NCBI RefSeq assembly: GCF_003412465.1
Contig: NZ_QTJV01000006.1
Span: 372,001-436,000 of the forward strand
Reading direction: 5' to 3'
DNA length: 64,000 nt
DNA from: Chitinophaga silvisoli
GTDB lineage: Bacteria; Bacteroidota; Bacteroidia; Chitinophagales; Chitinophagaceae
Positions 44,027 through 53,900 of the stretch are shown here, in pieces (within the stretch, counting starts at the first letter, position 1; the number at the start of each line of letters is the position of its first letter). Below the pieces are notes generated by a model that was given only the letters and a program-made list of their open reading frames with translations, was not told the DNA's origin and ran no database searches. Made by a program: the position numbers and the translations under genes.

Positions 44027-45055
44027 TTATTTTGTATCTCTTGGTTCGAGTTGGAATTGTTCGGCGAGGAGCTCGTAGGATCGGAAGCGGTCCTCCACTT
44101 TGTCGGCCATAGTAGCGATTACGATCTCATCTACCTGATAATCATCGGCTAATTTCTGCAATTTGATCTTGACGTTTTTAGGTGTGCCGGAGATCATGCG
44201 ACCCCTGTTAGCCATTACGCGTTGCCATTCCATATCGGTGTATTCGTAGTCTCTGACTTCTTCCCAGGTGGGGTATACGTCGAATTTACCTTTTTCGAGG
44301 CTAAGGAGGCGATAGTCCATCATAGCCTGGAGTTCATCTGCTTTTTCCTGGGTATCAGCACAGAAGACGAAGATGCCGACGTTAGCTTCCGGTTGGGGCA
44401 GGAAGACGGATGGCTGGAAACGGTCGCGGTAAGTTCTGACTGCCTGCGGGCCACCAACGGGATAGATAAAATGAGCGAAAGATAAGGCCCAGCCCTGACG
44501 TGCCGCGAGGAGTCCGCTTTCCCCACTGCTGGTCAACATCCACAATCCGGGGAAGGTGTCGATCTGGGGAATAGCTTTTACTTTTTCGTGGACAGTGCCA
44601 AGGGCGTTGCTGTCGGTGAGGTAGCCTTCGAGGTCATGGATTTGCTGTACAAATTCCCTGGGTTCGAAGCTGTTGGATGGGTTGAGGATGTGGGCAGTGA
44701 GGCGGTCGCCACCGGGGGCGCGGCCTATGCCGAGATCAATGCGGTTGGGGTAGAGGGCTTCGAGGAGGCGGAAGTTTTCTGCGACCTTTAGGGTGCTATG
44801 GTTAGGGAGCATGACCCCACCTGAACCCAGGCGGATGTATTTGGTGGCGGCGGCGAGGCGCGCAATGAGGATTTCGGGGGCAGCACCGGCGAGGGCGCGG
44901 GTGTTGTGGTGTTCGGAAAGCCAGTAGCGGGTAAAGCCGAGGCGGTCGGCTAGTTGGGCTAGCTGGATGGATTCCTGGAGGGCTTCAACGGCGTTGGAGC
45001 CTTTGCGGATGGGAGATTGGTCTAGTACGCTGAGTCTTATTTTCCTGTCTGACAT
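44027..45055 (-). CDS. Luciferase-like (LLM class) flavin-dependent oxidoreductase
   Basis: A 342-residue TIM-barrel flavoprotein of the bacterial luciferase-like monooxygenase superfamily, single-component group. Segments that identify it: VLDQSPIRKG at the start, TRYWLSEHHNTRALAG, IRLGSGGVMLPNH, RIDLGIGRAPGGD and SSGESGLLAARQG. Members use reduced FMN; the substrate of this subgroup is generally unknown. It is a single gene. Together with neighbours it shows no pathway. Confidence 0.9.
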   Translation of the reverse strand: MSDRKIRLSVLDQSPIRKGSNAVEALQESIQLAQLADRLGFTRYWLSEHHNTRALAGAAPEILIARLAAATKYIRLGSGGVMLPNHSTLKVAENFRLLEALYPNRIDLGIGRAPGGDRLTAHILNPSNSFEPREFVQQIHDLEGYLTDSNALGTVHEKVKAIPQIDTFPGLWMLTSSGESGLLAARQGWALSFAHFIYPVGGPQAVRTYRDRFQPSVFLPQPEANVGIFVFCADTQEKADELQAMMDYRLLSLEKGKFDVYPTWEEVRDYEYTDMEWQRVMANRGRMISGTPKNVKIKLQKLADDYQVDEIVIATMADKVEDRFRSYELLAEQFQLEPRDTK

Positions 45056-45169
45056 ATATTTTAGAATTATCGTTCCAAAATTAAGGAATATTATTGATTG
45101 GGTGTGGGATTTATTGAAAAATGTCGATAGGTTGGGGAGAAGGGGATTTAGAGGAGTTTTTTGGAGGGT

Positions 45170-45209
45170 TTAGCTGTATCCATGTTTTCAGTACCATGGA
45201 TACAGCTAA
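45170..45209. other. Long hairpin between genes
   Basis: A perfect 15-bp stem (TTAGCTGTATCCATG and CATGGATACAGCTAA) with a 10-nt loop. It has no T run on either strand. It lies 15 bp past the helicase stop and may still mark that transcript end. Confidence 0.6.
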
Positions 45210-45223
45210 CAAACAAATATTCT

Positions 45224-47428
45224 TTAATCCTTCTCCGTCTCCCTTCTCCAATGTTGCTGTACTGCCCTGATCTCTCCCCAACTCACACCATCACCCAGTC
45301 TCGCCTTTATAGGAGCAGAAGCAGTCACTCCCATTTCCTTCACCAAGGGCAAGATTAGTTTTATCTTCTCTTCACTCAATACCTTAGAAAGTTCTAACTC
45401 CCCCTGCCCTATGGCATCGGCCAAATGACTTTCTATCGTACTCATTGCGAGATTACGTGCTGCGGCAATATCAGCCAGTGACTTGCCTGCCTGAAACATT
45501 TCGACTGAATCTCTCCTGCTTCCACCGGCCTCCCTCTTCTTCGCTTTTTCTTTTTCCTTTGCCTTTGCCGGAGTACGCAGTGCAGTATAGTCAGGTAATC
45601 CTTCACTGAAGCGCAAATCGCCGTAACTGGCATTTACAAATCTGAACAATCTATTCCACAGGAATTCTTCCAGCATGGTCAGTTGTGCAGTATATTTCTT
45701 AATTTTTGGAATGTCTTTTACCAGTTCCAGTTCCCGGCGAATAGGCTGAATCAGGCCTTCATACATATCCTGGGTAAAGTAGGCCACCGCCTTGGTAACC
45801 CTTTCTTTTAAAAGAGAAGTATCGCCATCTACGAGTAACTGCTCCAGCAGGGGCTCAAGCTGATTCCGGAAGCGATTTCCCACGTCCTGTAACTGCACAG
45901 CTTTTAGTTGCAAATTCCGGCTGAGGGTGAGTGCACTTTCCATCCCGTTCATTTTCTTATCCCTTAGCCAGATTGAATGCATGTGGAGTTCAGAAGCGAT
46001 CTTTTCAGCACTGAATAGTTTTATCAGCTGTGCTGCCCAAAAGACAAGTTTTTCCTTATCCAGGTTGGCAAAGAGTTGTCCTACTTCGGTCTCCCTGTTC
46101 GAATAATCGAGTACTTTTTCATCTGTACGGATTGCCCCAGGATGGATACGGGTATTGAGTACCAATCCTTCAAGCGAAGTACAGCGGCTAAGAGCGACAT
46201 ACACCTGTCCGGGTGCAAAGGCATTTCCAGCATCAATAATGGCCTTTTCGAAGGTGAGCCCCTGGCTTTTATGGATGGTAATCGCCCATGCGAGCCGGAT
46301 TGGATATTGGGTAAAACTGCCTACTTCTTCTTCCTCTACTGTACCTTCTGTTTTATTCAGGGAATAGCGGATATTGCGCCAGGTCTCTTTCTCCAGCACC
46401 AGTGTTTCGTTGCTACCGGCAAGTACTACGACTATTTTATTGTCGTCAATCACACGTTCTACGGTTGCCAGTTTACCGTTATAATAACGGCGTGGTTCTG
46501 CCAGATCATTTTTGATAAACATCACCTGGGCACCGGGTTTGATTTGCAGCAGCATATCAGTAGGCAATGCCTTATCACTGAAATCGCCCTTGATTTCCCC
46601 GGTGAAACTATAAATCTCTCCCGGCATGTTCGCAAGTCGCTGTGCATTGATTTCATCTGCCCGGCGGTTGTGTGTGGTGAGTACGATGTATTGATCTCCC
46701 TCGCCGGTAAAATGCGGATCGTAGCGTTCATTCAACGTTGTAATTCCTTCCCAGTCAAGAGTACAGTTTCTTACTCCATTGAGTATATCGATGAAAGAAC
46801 GTTCGTTCTGTCTGTAGATTTTTTTAAGTTCAATGTAGAGTGGTGGTGCCTGTTGCATAACCCGTGCATGGAAGAAAAACACGCTTTGATAGTGATCTTT
46901 CAGCAACTGCCATTGGTCATCCGGCATTACAGGTGGCAACTGAAACAGGTCTCCTATATATAAAACCTGTACACCGCCAAAAGGTACGAGAGGCTGATTA
47001 CGGAAGTGGCGGAGAATGGCATCGATGGCATCGAGCGTATCGGAACGAACCATACTGACCTCATCGATGATGAGAAGTTCCATTTCCTTGATTAGTTCTT
47101 TCTTTTCATAGTTGAAACGGATATTCCGGAAAAGGGCATGCGTATCCGTTACACCGTTATCTACACCAAAAAGGTGTGCACCTGAGGGTACATAAGGGCC
47201 GAAAGGTAATTGGAAGAAGGAGTGCATTGTTACGCCTCCTGCATTGATAGCGGCTACGCCCGTAGGCGCAACAACGACTGTATTTTTAGTTGTGTTTTCC
47301 CTGATGTATTTGAGAAAAGTTGTTTTACCTGTTCCGGCTTTCCCGGTCAGAAAAATATGACGGTTTGTTTCGTTGATATAATTTGCCGCCAGGTGAAACA
47401 GGTCATTGGAATGATCCGGTTGTGGCAT
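45224..47428 (-). CDS. Pif1-like helicase with C-terminal helix-turn-helix domain
   Basis: A 734-residue superfamily 1B helicase-like ATPase. Motif I is FLTGKAGTGKTTFLK (about 25-39), the Walker B segment LLIIDEVSMVRSD, motif III VQVLYIGDLFQLPPV and the C-terminal YVALSRCTSLEGL motif VI. After about residue 440 there is a long helical region and then a Lys/Glu-rich linker leading to a helix-turn-helix (MFQAGKSLADIAAARNLAMS, then STIESHLADAI) of the HTH_40 type often fused to RecQ/Pif1-like proteins. It probably unwinds DNA or R-loops and G-quadruplexes; the G-rich minisatellites of this genome would be plausible substrates, a speculation. Single gene. Confidence 0.88.
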   Translation of the reverse strand: MPQPDHSNDLFHLAANYINETNRHIFLTGKAGTGKTTFLKYIRENTTKNTVVVAPTGVAAINAGGVTMHSFFQLPFGPYVPSGAHLFGVDNGVTDTHALFRNIRFNYEKKELIKEMELLIIDEVSMVRSDTLDAIDAILRHFRNQPLVPFGGVQVLYIGDLFQLPPVMPDDQWQLLKDHYQSVFFFHARVMQQAPPLYIELKKIYRQNERSFIDILNGVRNCTLDWEGITTLNERYDPHFTGEGDQYIVLTTHNRRADEINAQRLANMPGEIYSFTGEIKGDFSDKALPTDMLLQIKPGAQVMFIKNDLAEPRRYYNGKLATVERVIDDNKIVVVLAGSNETLVLEKETWRNIRYSLNKTEGTVEEEEVGSFTQYPIRLAWAITIHKSQGLTFEKAIIDAGNAFAPGQVYVALSRCTSLEGLVLNTRIHPGAIRTDEKVLDYSNRETEVGQLFANLDKEKLVFWAAQLIKLFSAEKIASELHMHSIWLRDKKMNGMESALTLSRNLQLKAVQLQDVGNRFRNQLEPLLEQLLVDGDTSLLKERVTKAVAYFTQDMYEGLIQPIRRELELVKDIPKIKKYTAQLTMLEEFLWNRLFRFVNASYGDLRFSEGLPDYTALRTPAKAKEKEKAKKREAGGSRRDSVEMFQAGKSLADIAAARNLAMSTIESHLADAIGQGELELSKVLSEEKIKLILPLVKEMGVTASAPIKARLGDGVSWGEIRAVQQHWRRETEKD

Positions 47429-47543
47429 AAGCTGGTTCTACGTTGAGCTGTTTTTTTAATGTTTTGAATGGCTGTGAAATTACGCAAAAAACTGTGATTA
47501 AAAGTGTGTTCATTCTGTTCATTCTCCTTTGCGATTCTTGCTT

Positions 47544-48758
47544 TTATTCATTTTTGAAACTAATTGCTACTTTCCAGTCAGGTCCGCTATATATGTGATA
47601 TCTTAAAGAAAAGTTATCCATGTTTAATGCAAACGATACATTCAATAAACTATTGAGATAAGCCAGGGGCGCACCATCCGGCACTGCTGAAAATGTAGTT
47701 ACGTAAGGTATATTTCCCGTGTATATTAATGTATCGGCATGGAAAATTTTCACATGCATCGTATCACCGGTCTTTAATTTCAATTGATTAAAAGTTGGTC
47801 CATCAATATTTGTCCAGATATTTCCGTATTGGATATCAAGTACGGGAATATTGCCACTAATTACATGGTTCTTGTAAACTGGCTCCTGGAAAGGAATCCG
47901 TACGACGCTATCAGCTAGTTTCGGACCTACCTGTTCAAATGTAATCATGCCGGAAGCCAGGCGGGCAGCGGTATATGAGTATACATCGCGGCCATGGAAA
48001 GTGTATGACTCCGCAGAGTGCTGACGGCGATTGCGGGATTCATCGATTTCGCGGATGGCGGCAATGCCCAGTTGTTTTGCTACGAGTGTCAGGGTGCCAT
48101 TATCAGGAGTGACAAAGAAATGTCCGCTTTTCGTTTTTAGCACTACCGATTTTCGGGAGGAGCCCACACCGGGGTCTACAACAGAGACGAATACCGTACC
48201 CGTAGGCCAGTAAGGCGCGGTTTGCTGCAGGCGGTAAGCGGCTTCCCAAATGTTGTAAGCGGGAATTTCGTGTGTAAGGTCAAATAACTGAAGGAAGGAG
48301 GATACGCCTAGGGCTACACCTTTCATTTCAGCAACAGCACCGTCTTTAAGACCGAAGTCGGTTTGGTAGACGATGATTTTGTTTTGGGCGATGGCAGGGA
48401 TGTGGTTTATGATGAATGCCAATGTAATAAGGCTGAAGATAACAAGTTTGCAGTGAAGACGACGATGGAGAGAGGAAAAAGCGGTACGACGGGAGCCAGA
48501 TATAGCATGACCCTGGAAAGTAAAATTGCCAGGAAGTTGGAGAGTCGAAATTTCCGAATGACGGGTATGTGAAATCAGGGAAGGCTGAAAGGCAGAAATG
48601 CCTGGATTTTGAAAGGATGAAGTTTCTGGGTACCGAGTACCTGAAACAGCATTGTCTTTAATACTGCAAATACCTAAGTGCTGAAAACCAGAAATCCCAG
48701 TGCCTGAATTGCCTGAAATCCTGAAATCAGAAAAGTGAAAAACGCGCAATCTTTTCAT
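47544..48758 (-). CDS. SAM hydroxide adenosyltransferase (DUF62) family protein with repeat-derived N-terminal extension
   Basis: The C-terminal 280 residues match the SAM-hydrolase/fluorinase-like DUF62 family: VYQTDFGLKDGAVAEMKGV, FDLTHEIPAYNIWEAAY, VFVSVVDPGVGSSRKSVVLK, TPDNGTLTLV, YTFHGRDVYSYTAARLA and the C-terminal barrel. Characterised relatives hydrolyse S-adenosylmethionine to adenosine and methionine. Residues about 103-125 form a signal peptide ending IPAIAQ, so the enzyme is probably exported, an unusual location for a SAM enzyme. Before the signal lie about 100 residues of Ser/Gly/Phe-rich sequence. No other ATG exists before the signal; the true start may be non-ATG, or the extension may be real. 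Confidence 0.75.
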   Translation of the reverse strand: MKRLRVFHFSDFRISGNSGTGISGFQHLGICSIKDNAVSGTRYPETSSFQNPGISAFQPSLISHTRHSEISTLQLPGNFTFQGHAISGSRRTAFSSLHRRLHCKLVIFSLITLAFIINHIPAIAQNKIIVYQTDFGLKDGAVAEMKGVALGVSSFLQLFDLTHEIPAYNIWEAAYRLQQTAPYWPTGTVFVSVVDPGVGSSRKSVVLKTKSGHFFVTPDNGTLTLVAKQLGIAAIREIDESRNRRQHSAESYTFHGRDVYSYTAARLASGMITFEQVGPKLADSVVRIPFQEPVYKNHVISGNIPVLDIQYGNIWTNIDGPTFNQLKLKTGDTMHVKIFHADTLIYTGNIPYVTTFSAVPDGAPLAYLNSLLNVSFALNMDNFSLRYHIYSGPDWKVAISFKNE

Positions 48759-48888
48759 ATGGCTACTAAGTTAAATGAGCAAAGGGCTACCAGAAGGATT
48801 TACATTATACGAATCATTATTGATTTGATTCCAATGTGCCTGTTAAGTTAATGACTTAAATGTTTAAAAACAGATACATGACGTAAAA

Positions 48889-49110
48889 TATCAATTACCT
48901 ATTTCCGAAATATATGTCTCTATTTATAATAGAAATACCAATACCGGGCAGCGGTAATTTTACTATTCACAAAGATTAAACAAAAGCAAGTTGTGCAATT
49001 TATCAATTATCTAATTTCTAGATATATCCTCGTAAATCACTGATTCAATATTACCGGACTGAGGTACATTAATCAAATTATTAATTGCCATTTCCAAAAA
49101 TATCTGTAAT
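48889..49110. repeat. Three direct repeats in the promoter region of the adhesin cluster
   Basis: Within the 516-bp gap before the DUF4402 gene, related elements occur at 48889-48920, 49001-49032 and 49079-49110. The first two share TATCAATTA, then CTA, then a TTTC.-ATATAT core (21 of the first 27 positions identical); the third is a more distant copy (TTAATTGCCATTTCC, then AAATATCTG). Spacing is about 112 and 78 bp. They could be regulator sites; no gene is seen in this gap. Confidence 0.45.
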
Positions 49111-49274
49111 ATGCATTTAATTAGGAATGCAATAATAATACTGTCTTTACCCACTTTTTACAGGTCCGCCGCTGACCTGCAAATTTTGTTGTTCATAAAT
49201 CCAGATGAGAATTTTTGAATTGGCCATGAAAAGCATGACCAACGTCAAATTTATTCATATATAAAATCTGAATT

Positions 49275-49793
49275 ATGAGAAAAGTATCATTACTCTTCGC
49301 CGGAACATTCCTACTCCTAGGTTTAAGCAAAACCTCCTATGGCCAGGCCTCTGCTACTGCAAACGTATCAGCTACTATCATCGCGCCAATCGCTATTACC
49401 AAAACTAATGACATGAACTTCGGCCGTGCTGCCGCTACAGCTGCTGCCGGTACTGTTGTACTGACACCTGCCGGCACACGCTCGTTCACAGGTGGCGTAA
49501 CCCTGCCTTCTTTTGGTGGAACCGGAGACGTTTCTCCGGCTATCTTCACCGTATCAGGTGCCCCAAACTACACTTATTCCATCACATTGCCTACAACTGC
49601 TACAACCATCGAAAACGGGGCAAATACAATGACTGTGGATACCTGGACCAGCGATCCAACCCCTACCGGCACCCTCGCAACTGATGGTACAGAAACCCTA
49701 CGCGTAGGTGCTACCCTTCATGTGGGCGCTAACCAGGCTCCCGGCTTGTATACTTCTGCTACTCCATTCACGGTAACTGTAAATTATAACTGA
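49275..49793 (+). CDS. DUF4402 domain secreted protein, candidate pilin-like subunit
   Basis: A 172-residue exported protein (signal peptide LFAGTFLLLGLSKTSYGQ). The mature part is the DUF4402 fold: ATIIAPIAITKTNDMNFG, then VLTPAGTRSFTGGV, a Gly-rich middle, and a C-terminal YTSATPFTVTVNYN strand. DUF4402 proteins are small beta-sandwich secreted proteins often encoded beside chaperone-usher-like genes, and resemble spore-coat U/fimbrial subunits. It is followed 21 bp later by a PapD-like chaperone gene. It may be the main structural subunit of a surface fibre, inferred from context. Confidence 0.85.
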   Translation: MRKVSLLFAGTFLLLGLSKTSYGQASATANVSATIIAPIAITKTNDMNFGRAAATAAAGTVVLTPAGTRSFTGGVTLPSFGGTGDVSPAIFTVSGAPNYTYSITLPTTATTIENGANTMTVDTWTSDPTPTGTLATDGTETLRVGATLHVGANQAPGLYTSATPFTVTVNYN

Positions 49794-49813
49794 TAAAAGG
49801 ATCTCTGATACTT

Positions 49814-50671
49814 ATGAGATTGATACAGATGCGGCAACTATTGCTACGCATAGGAGTTTTGTTGACTACCATTTTCTATTTGCCTGTACAGTTAAAAGCA
49901 CAGGGTGATTTGCTGATCACGCCCCGAAGGATCGTATTTGAAGGAGGTAGCAGACTCCAGGAGATCAATCTTGCCAATTCCGGGTCGGATACGGCCAGAT
50001 ATGTCATCTCACTGGTAGAAGTCAGGATGAATGTAAATGGCACATTCGAGTTCATTAATGCGCCGGATTCCGGCCAATTATTTGCCAGCAACTTCCTTCG
50101 CTTCTTTCCACACAGCGTAATACTCCCACCCAAAGAAGCACAGGTGGTTAAAGTGCAGTTGCAACACACCGCGGATCTGGATACAGGTGAATATCGCTCT
50201 CATATTTATTTCCGGGCAGTGCCAAAACAACAACCACTCGGTGATGAAAAGCAACTGGATAGTCCACAGACAATATCGATCAAACTAACGCCGGTATTTG
50301 GTATTACCATTCCCGTTATTATCAGGGTAGGTAAAAACAATGCCTCTGCAAGTATGTCGGATATATCGCTGACGATGGAAGATACCATTCCAAAACTGAA
50401 TCTTACTTTTCATAGGGAAGGCAATATGTCAGTGTATGGAGATCTGTCTGTAGATCACATCTCTCCTTCTGGGAAAGTCACCCCTATCGGCTCCCTAAAA
50501 GGGGTAGCTGTATATACCCCTAACCGGGCAAGACAATTGCATGTTGCGCTGGCAAGGGTAAGTGGGGTGAATTATCATTCGGGCAAACTGAGATTGTCCT
50601 ATTTGGAGATACCGACACAAATGAATGCGAAGGTAGAGGTGTTAGCGACATCAGAGATATCATTGAATTAG
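49814..50671 (+). CDS. PapD-like periplasmic chaperone
   Basis: A 285-residue exported protein (signal peptide ending YLPVQLKAQ). The first mature domain has the features of fimbrial chaperones: ITPRRIVFEGGSRLQEINL (the PxRxVF and edge-strand pattern) and FFPHSVILPPKEAQVVKVQL, matching the P..V.L.PG..Q.V.V signature, then TGEYRSHIYF. A second beta domain follows. It would cap the DUF4402 subunits before delivery to the usher-like protein encoded downstream. It lies between the first DUF4402 gene and the giant repeat gene, on the same strand. Confidence 0.75.
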   Translation: MRLIQMRQLLLRIGVLLTTIFYLPVQLKAQGDLLITPRRIVFEGGSRLQEINLANSGSDTARYVISLVEVRMNVNGTFEFINAPDSGQLFASNFLRFFPHSVILPPKEAQVVKVQLQHTADLDTGEYRSHIYFRAVPKQQPLGDEKQLDSPQTISIKLTPVFGITIPVIIRVGKNNASASMSDISLTMEDTIPKLNLTFHREGNMSVYGDLSVDHISPSGKVTPIGSLKGVAVYTPNRARQLHVALARVSGVNYHSGKLRLSYLEIPTQMNAKVEVLATSEISLN

Positions 50672-50711
50672 AAGAATAGGGCTATTTACTGATCTATTAA
50701 TTAAATGACAA

Positions 50712-50898
50712 TTGACTCAATGGACCAAAAATTAATGTCTCATTGAATCAAGAAAATCATCAAACCAGATTACTCCTATCAGTTCTTATATCATAACAGG
50801 AATAAAGCAGATTCATTTTGCATTGTTCGTACTTACAATTCCTTCTAAAATTATAAAAGGATAATTGGATCTCATAATCTCCCTCAACCAGAGATTAT
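50712..50898 (+). promoter_or_regulatory. Two inverted repeats upstream of the giant adhesin gene
   Basis: The first pair, TTGACTCAATG (50712-50722) and CATTGAATCAA (50741-50751), matches at 10 of 11 positions. The second, ATAATCTC (50874-50881) and GAGATTAT (50891-50898), is perfect with a 9-nt spacer, about 40 bp before the start. They suggest that the giant gene has its own regulated promoter or an RNA structure in its leader. Confidence 0.45.
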
Positions 50899-50938
50899 AA
50901 TACTAATTGTACTGCTCATTTAGGCAAGCGTATTGAGT

Positions 50939-53900
50939 ATGCAAAAAATAAAACAATTCAGTTACTTACTCATAGTTACCTTTTGCTTGTTTGTCCCACT
51001 CTCCATAATGGGACAAACAAGCTGGAAAGGTACTGTCAATACCTCCTGGAATGAGTCCGGCAACTGGACCGCCGGCATACCTACCGCTACCAGTACCGTC
51101 GTAATCGGAGACGCTAACTTTACCGGCTCCTTTCAGCCAACAGTCAACATGCCGGCCTCCTGTAAATCATTGACAATTACCTCCGGTACCCTTACCCAAA
51201 ACAAAAGTCTGTATGTAGGCGGCAACCTGACCATCAACACCGGTGCTACCCTGGCACACAACACAGGGCCACTCACCGTCTCCGGAAATTTTATCAGAAG
51301 TGGTACTTACACCGCTACCACCGGTGCCACCGTATTATTAAGCGGGCTTACATCCACCATTACAGGTACCACCACTTTCAATAACCTGACTATCCTGGCC
51401 GGCAGCAATGTAAGCATCAGTAATAACATCACCGTCAATAACACGCTGACTGTAAACGGTACCTTTACACCCCTGGAAAATACAACACCATACCTCGTAT
51501 CCGGAACAGGCAACCTGAATGTCGGAGCGAATGGCACCCTAAAAGTAAACGCCGCTACCTTTGGGGCCAATTACGCCCTTACAGGAGCCATCACACTTGC
51601 CGCTGGCAGCACTGTTGAATACAGCGCCAACACGATCGCACAATCTATATCTGCTACCCACTCCTACTCTACTTTGAAAATCAGTGGAAGCACCGTAAAG
51701 ACGCTCCTGGGCAACCTGAATGCCCTCAACTCAACGACCGCCTACACCGGCAAAATTGATGTCTCCGCAGGGACCCTGGACCTTTCTACCTTCACAGCAA
51801 ACAGAGGTACTACCGTAGCAGGAGGATGGCTTCACGTAGGCAATGGCGCTACGCTCAGAATAGGCGGTACCAACACCCTTCCCGCCAATTTCGCCAGCAC
51901 ACAACTGGAATTGAATAGTACCGTAGAATATTACGGTAGTTCACAAACAGTAGCAGCAACAACGTATGGCAACCTAACGCTTTCAACGGCCGGCAGTACG
52001 AAGGTAACCACCGCTACCCCCACTACTGTAAATGGTGACCTGACCATCGCCGCCAGCGTCACCTTCACCCCCGCCGCCAATATGACTATCAATGGAGCCA
52101 CCAATATTAACGGCATTATGAATGGCGGCACTTTCACTTATACCCTGAACGGCAACTGGGCAAATGCAGGCACATTTACGGGCAATACCTCAACTGTGAT
52201 TTTAAATGGGAATGGCAATACTTTAACCGGAACTGGAACCAATAATTTTAATAACCTGACTATAGGAACAGGCAACGTAACAGCAGCTGCGAATACAGCC
52301 ATCAACGTGGGAGGAAATCTGGTAAGCAACGGCACCTTTACCCATAGCAGCGGCGGTACTGTTACCCTATCCGGCGCAACATCCACCATTAGCGGTTCAG
52401 GAATCACCTTTGACAACCTCACTATTTCAGGTACTGTGAGCGCCAGCAGCAATTTTGCAATGACAGGGAATCTTGTTGTAAATGGCACCTTCACCGGAAG
52501 TAGTAATATTCTCACCATGACCGGCACCAGTAAAACGATCAGTGGAACAGGAACAAGCACATTCAGCACCTTGTTTGTACAAGGAAGTGTAACAGCCACC
52601 AATAATTTCACCATTGCCAATGCCCTTGATGTAAGCGGAAGTCTTAGTACTACTAACACCACAACATTTACGGGTAGCAGTACAGTGAGCGGCACTCCCA
52701 ACCTGAACAACGTAACTGTAAGTGGTACGTCCCTGCAACTGGCAGCGAATACCGTGCTTGGCATTGCCGGTACACTCACCCTGACAGGCACGCTGAACGT
52801 GACAGGCACCATTCCCAATACCATCAGTTTCAATGGTACCGGCGCGCAAAGCATTCCTGGCGGCACTTATAATAACTTAACGATAGCAGGCGGAAATACA
52901 AAAACTGCCGGTGGCGCACTGACTGTAAACGGAGACCTGAACATAGCGTCAGGAGGAACTTTTTCTGCAGGCACCTTTACACATGCTGTATCCGGCAACT
53001 GGGTGAATACAGGCACTTTTACACCTGGTACAGGAACAATTTCGCTGACAGGAAATACGAATACCACCATCTCTGGTGCCGCTGCTACTACAATCACATT
53101 CTATCACCTTACCCTGAATAAAACTAACCAGACCAATACTGTTACATTGGCCAACAACGTCACCATTAATGGGACACCCACGTTGACAACCGGCATCATT
53201 TATACAGGCAGTAATGTGCTGACCTTTGCTGGTAGTGAAAGAACGACATTAGGTACCGGTATTGTGCTAGGTACTATTACGAGATTATACAATAGTGTTT
53301 TAAGCCTGACAACATCCTATTTTGAAAGCCCATTTACCTCCCTTTCCGGTGTCACAACTGTACTCGGCGGTTCCCTTACCGTGACCGCCACCAAAGCTCC
53401 GGTGACAAGCTTTACAGCCGGGGCATCTGTTAACAGGACATACTCATTTTCAGCGAGCGGCGTTTCATTAGGTTTATTGCCTACCTTATCATTACACTAT
53501 GAGGATATAGAATTAAACGGCAATAACGAAAACACGATGCAGATCTATAGTAGCACTACAGGAAGTGGTACCTGGTCTGCTTTAGGGAAAAGCAGCAATA
53601 GTAGTACAAGCAACTATGTCAGCTACACCAATATCGCCATTTTAGCAAGCGGCTACTCCGCCACTTTCGCTGATGTCGCGCCTGTAGTACGATGGGTAGG
53701 CGGAACCAGCACAGACTGGAATACCGCCAGCAACTGGAGTGTGGTAGGTGGGGGTACGGCACGTGTACCTTTAGCTACCGACGTTGCAGACCTGGGGAGT
53801 GTAGCCTTCACCAACCAGCCAACTATCAGTAATACCGTCAGTGTAAGAGCTGTTTATTTTGGCAGTGCCAGTACAAATCCGGTTACTTTAACAATTGCTT

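Noticed and set aside
52138..52866. Long minus-strand frames rich in Val, Pro and Leu opposite the giant adhesin gene
   Set aside because: They mirror the Thr/Asn/Gly-rich repeats of the plus-strand gene; the same type of antisense frame recurs along the whole repeat region.
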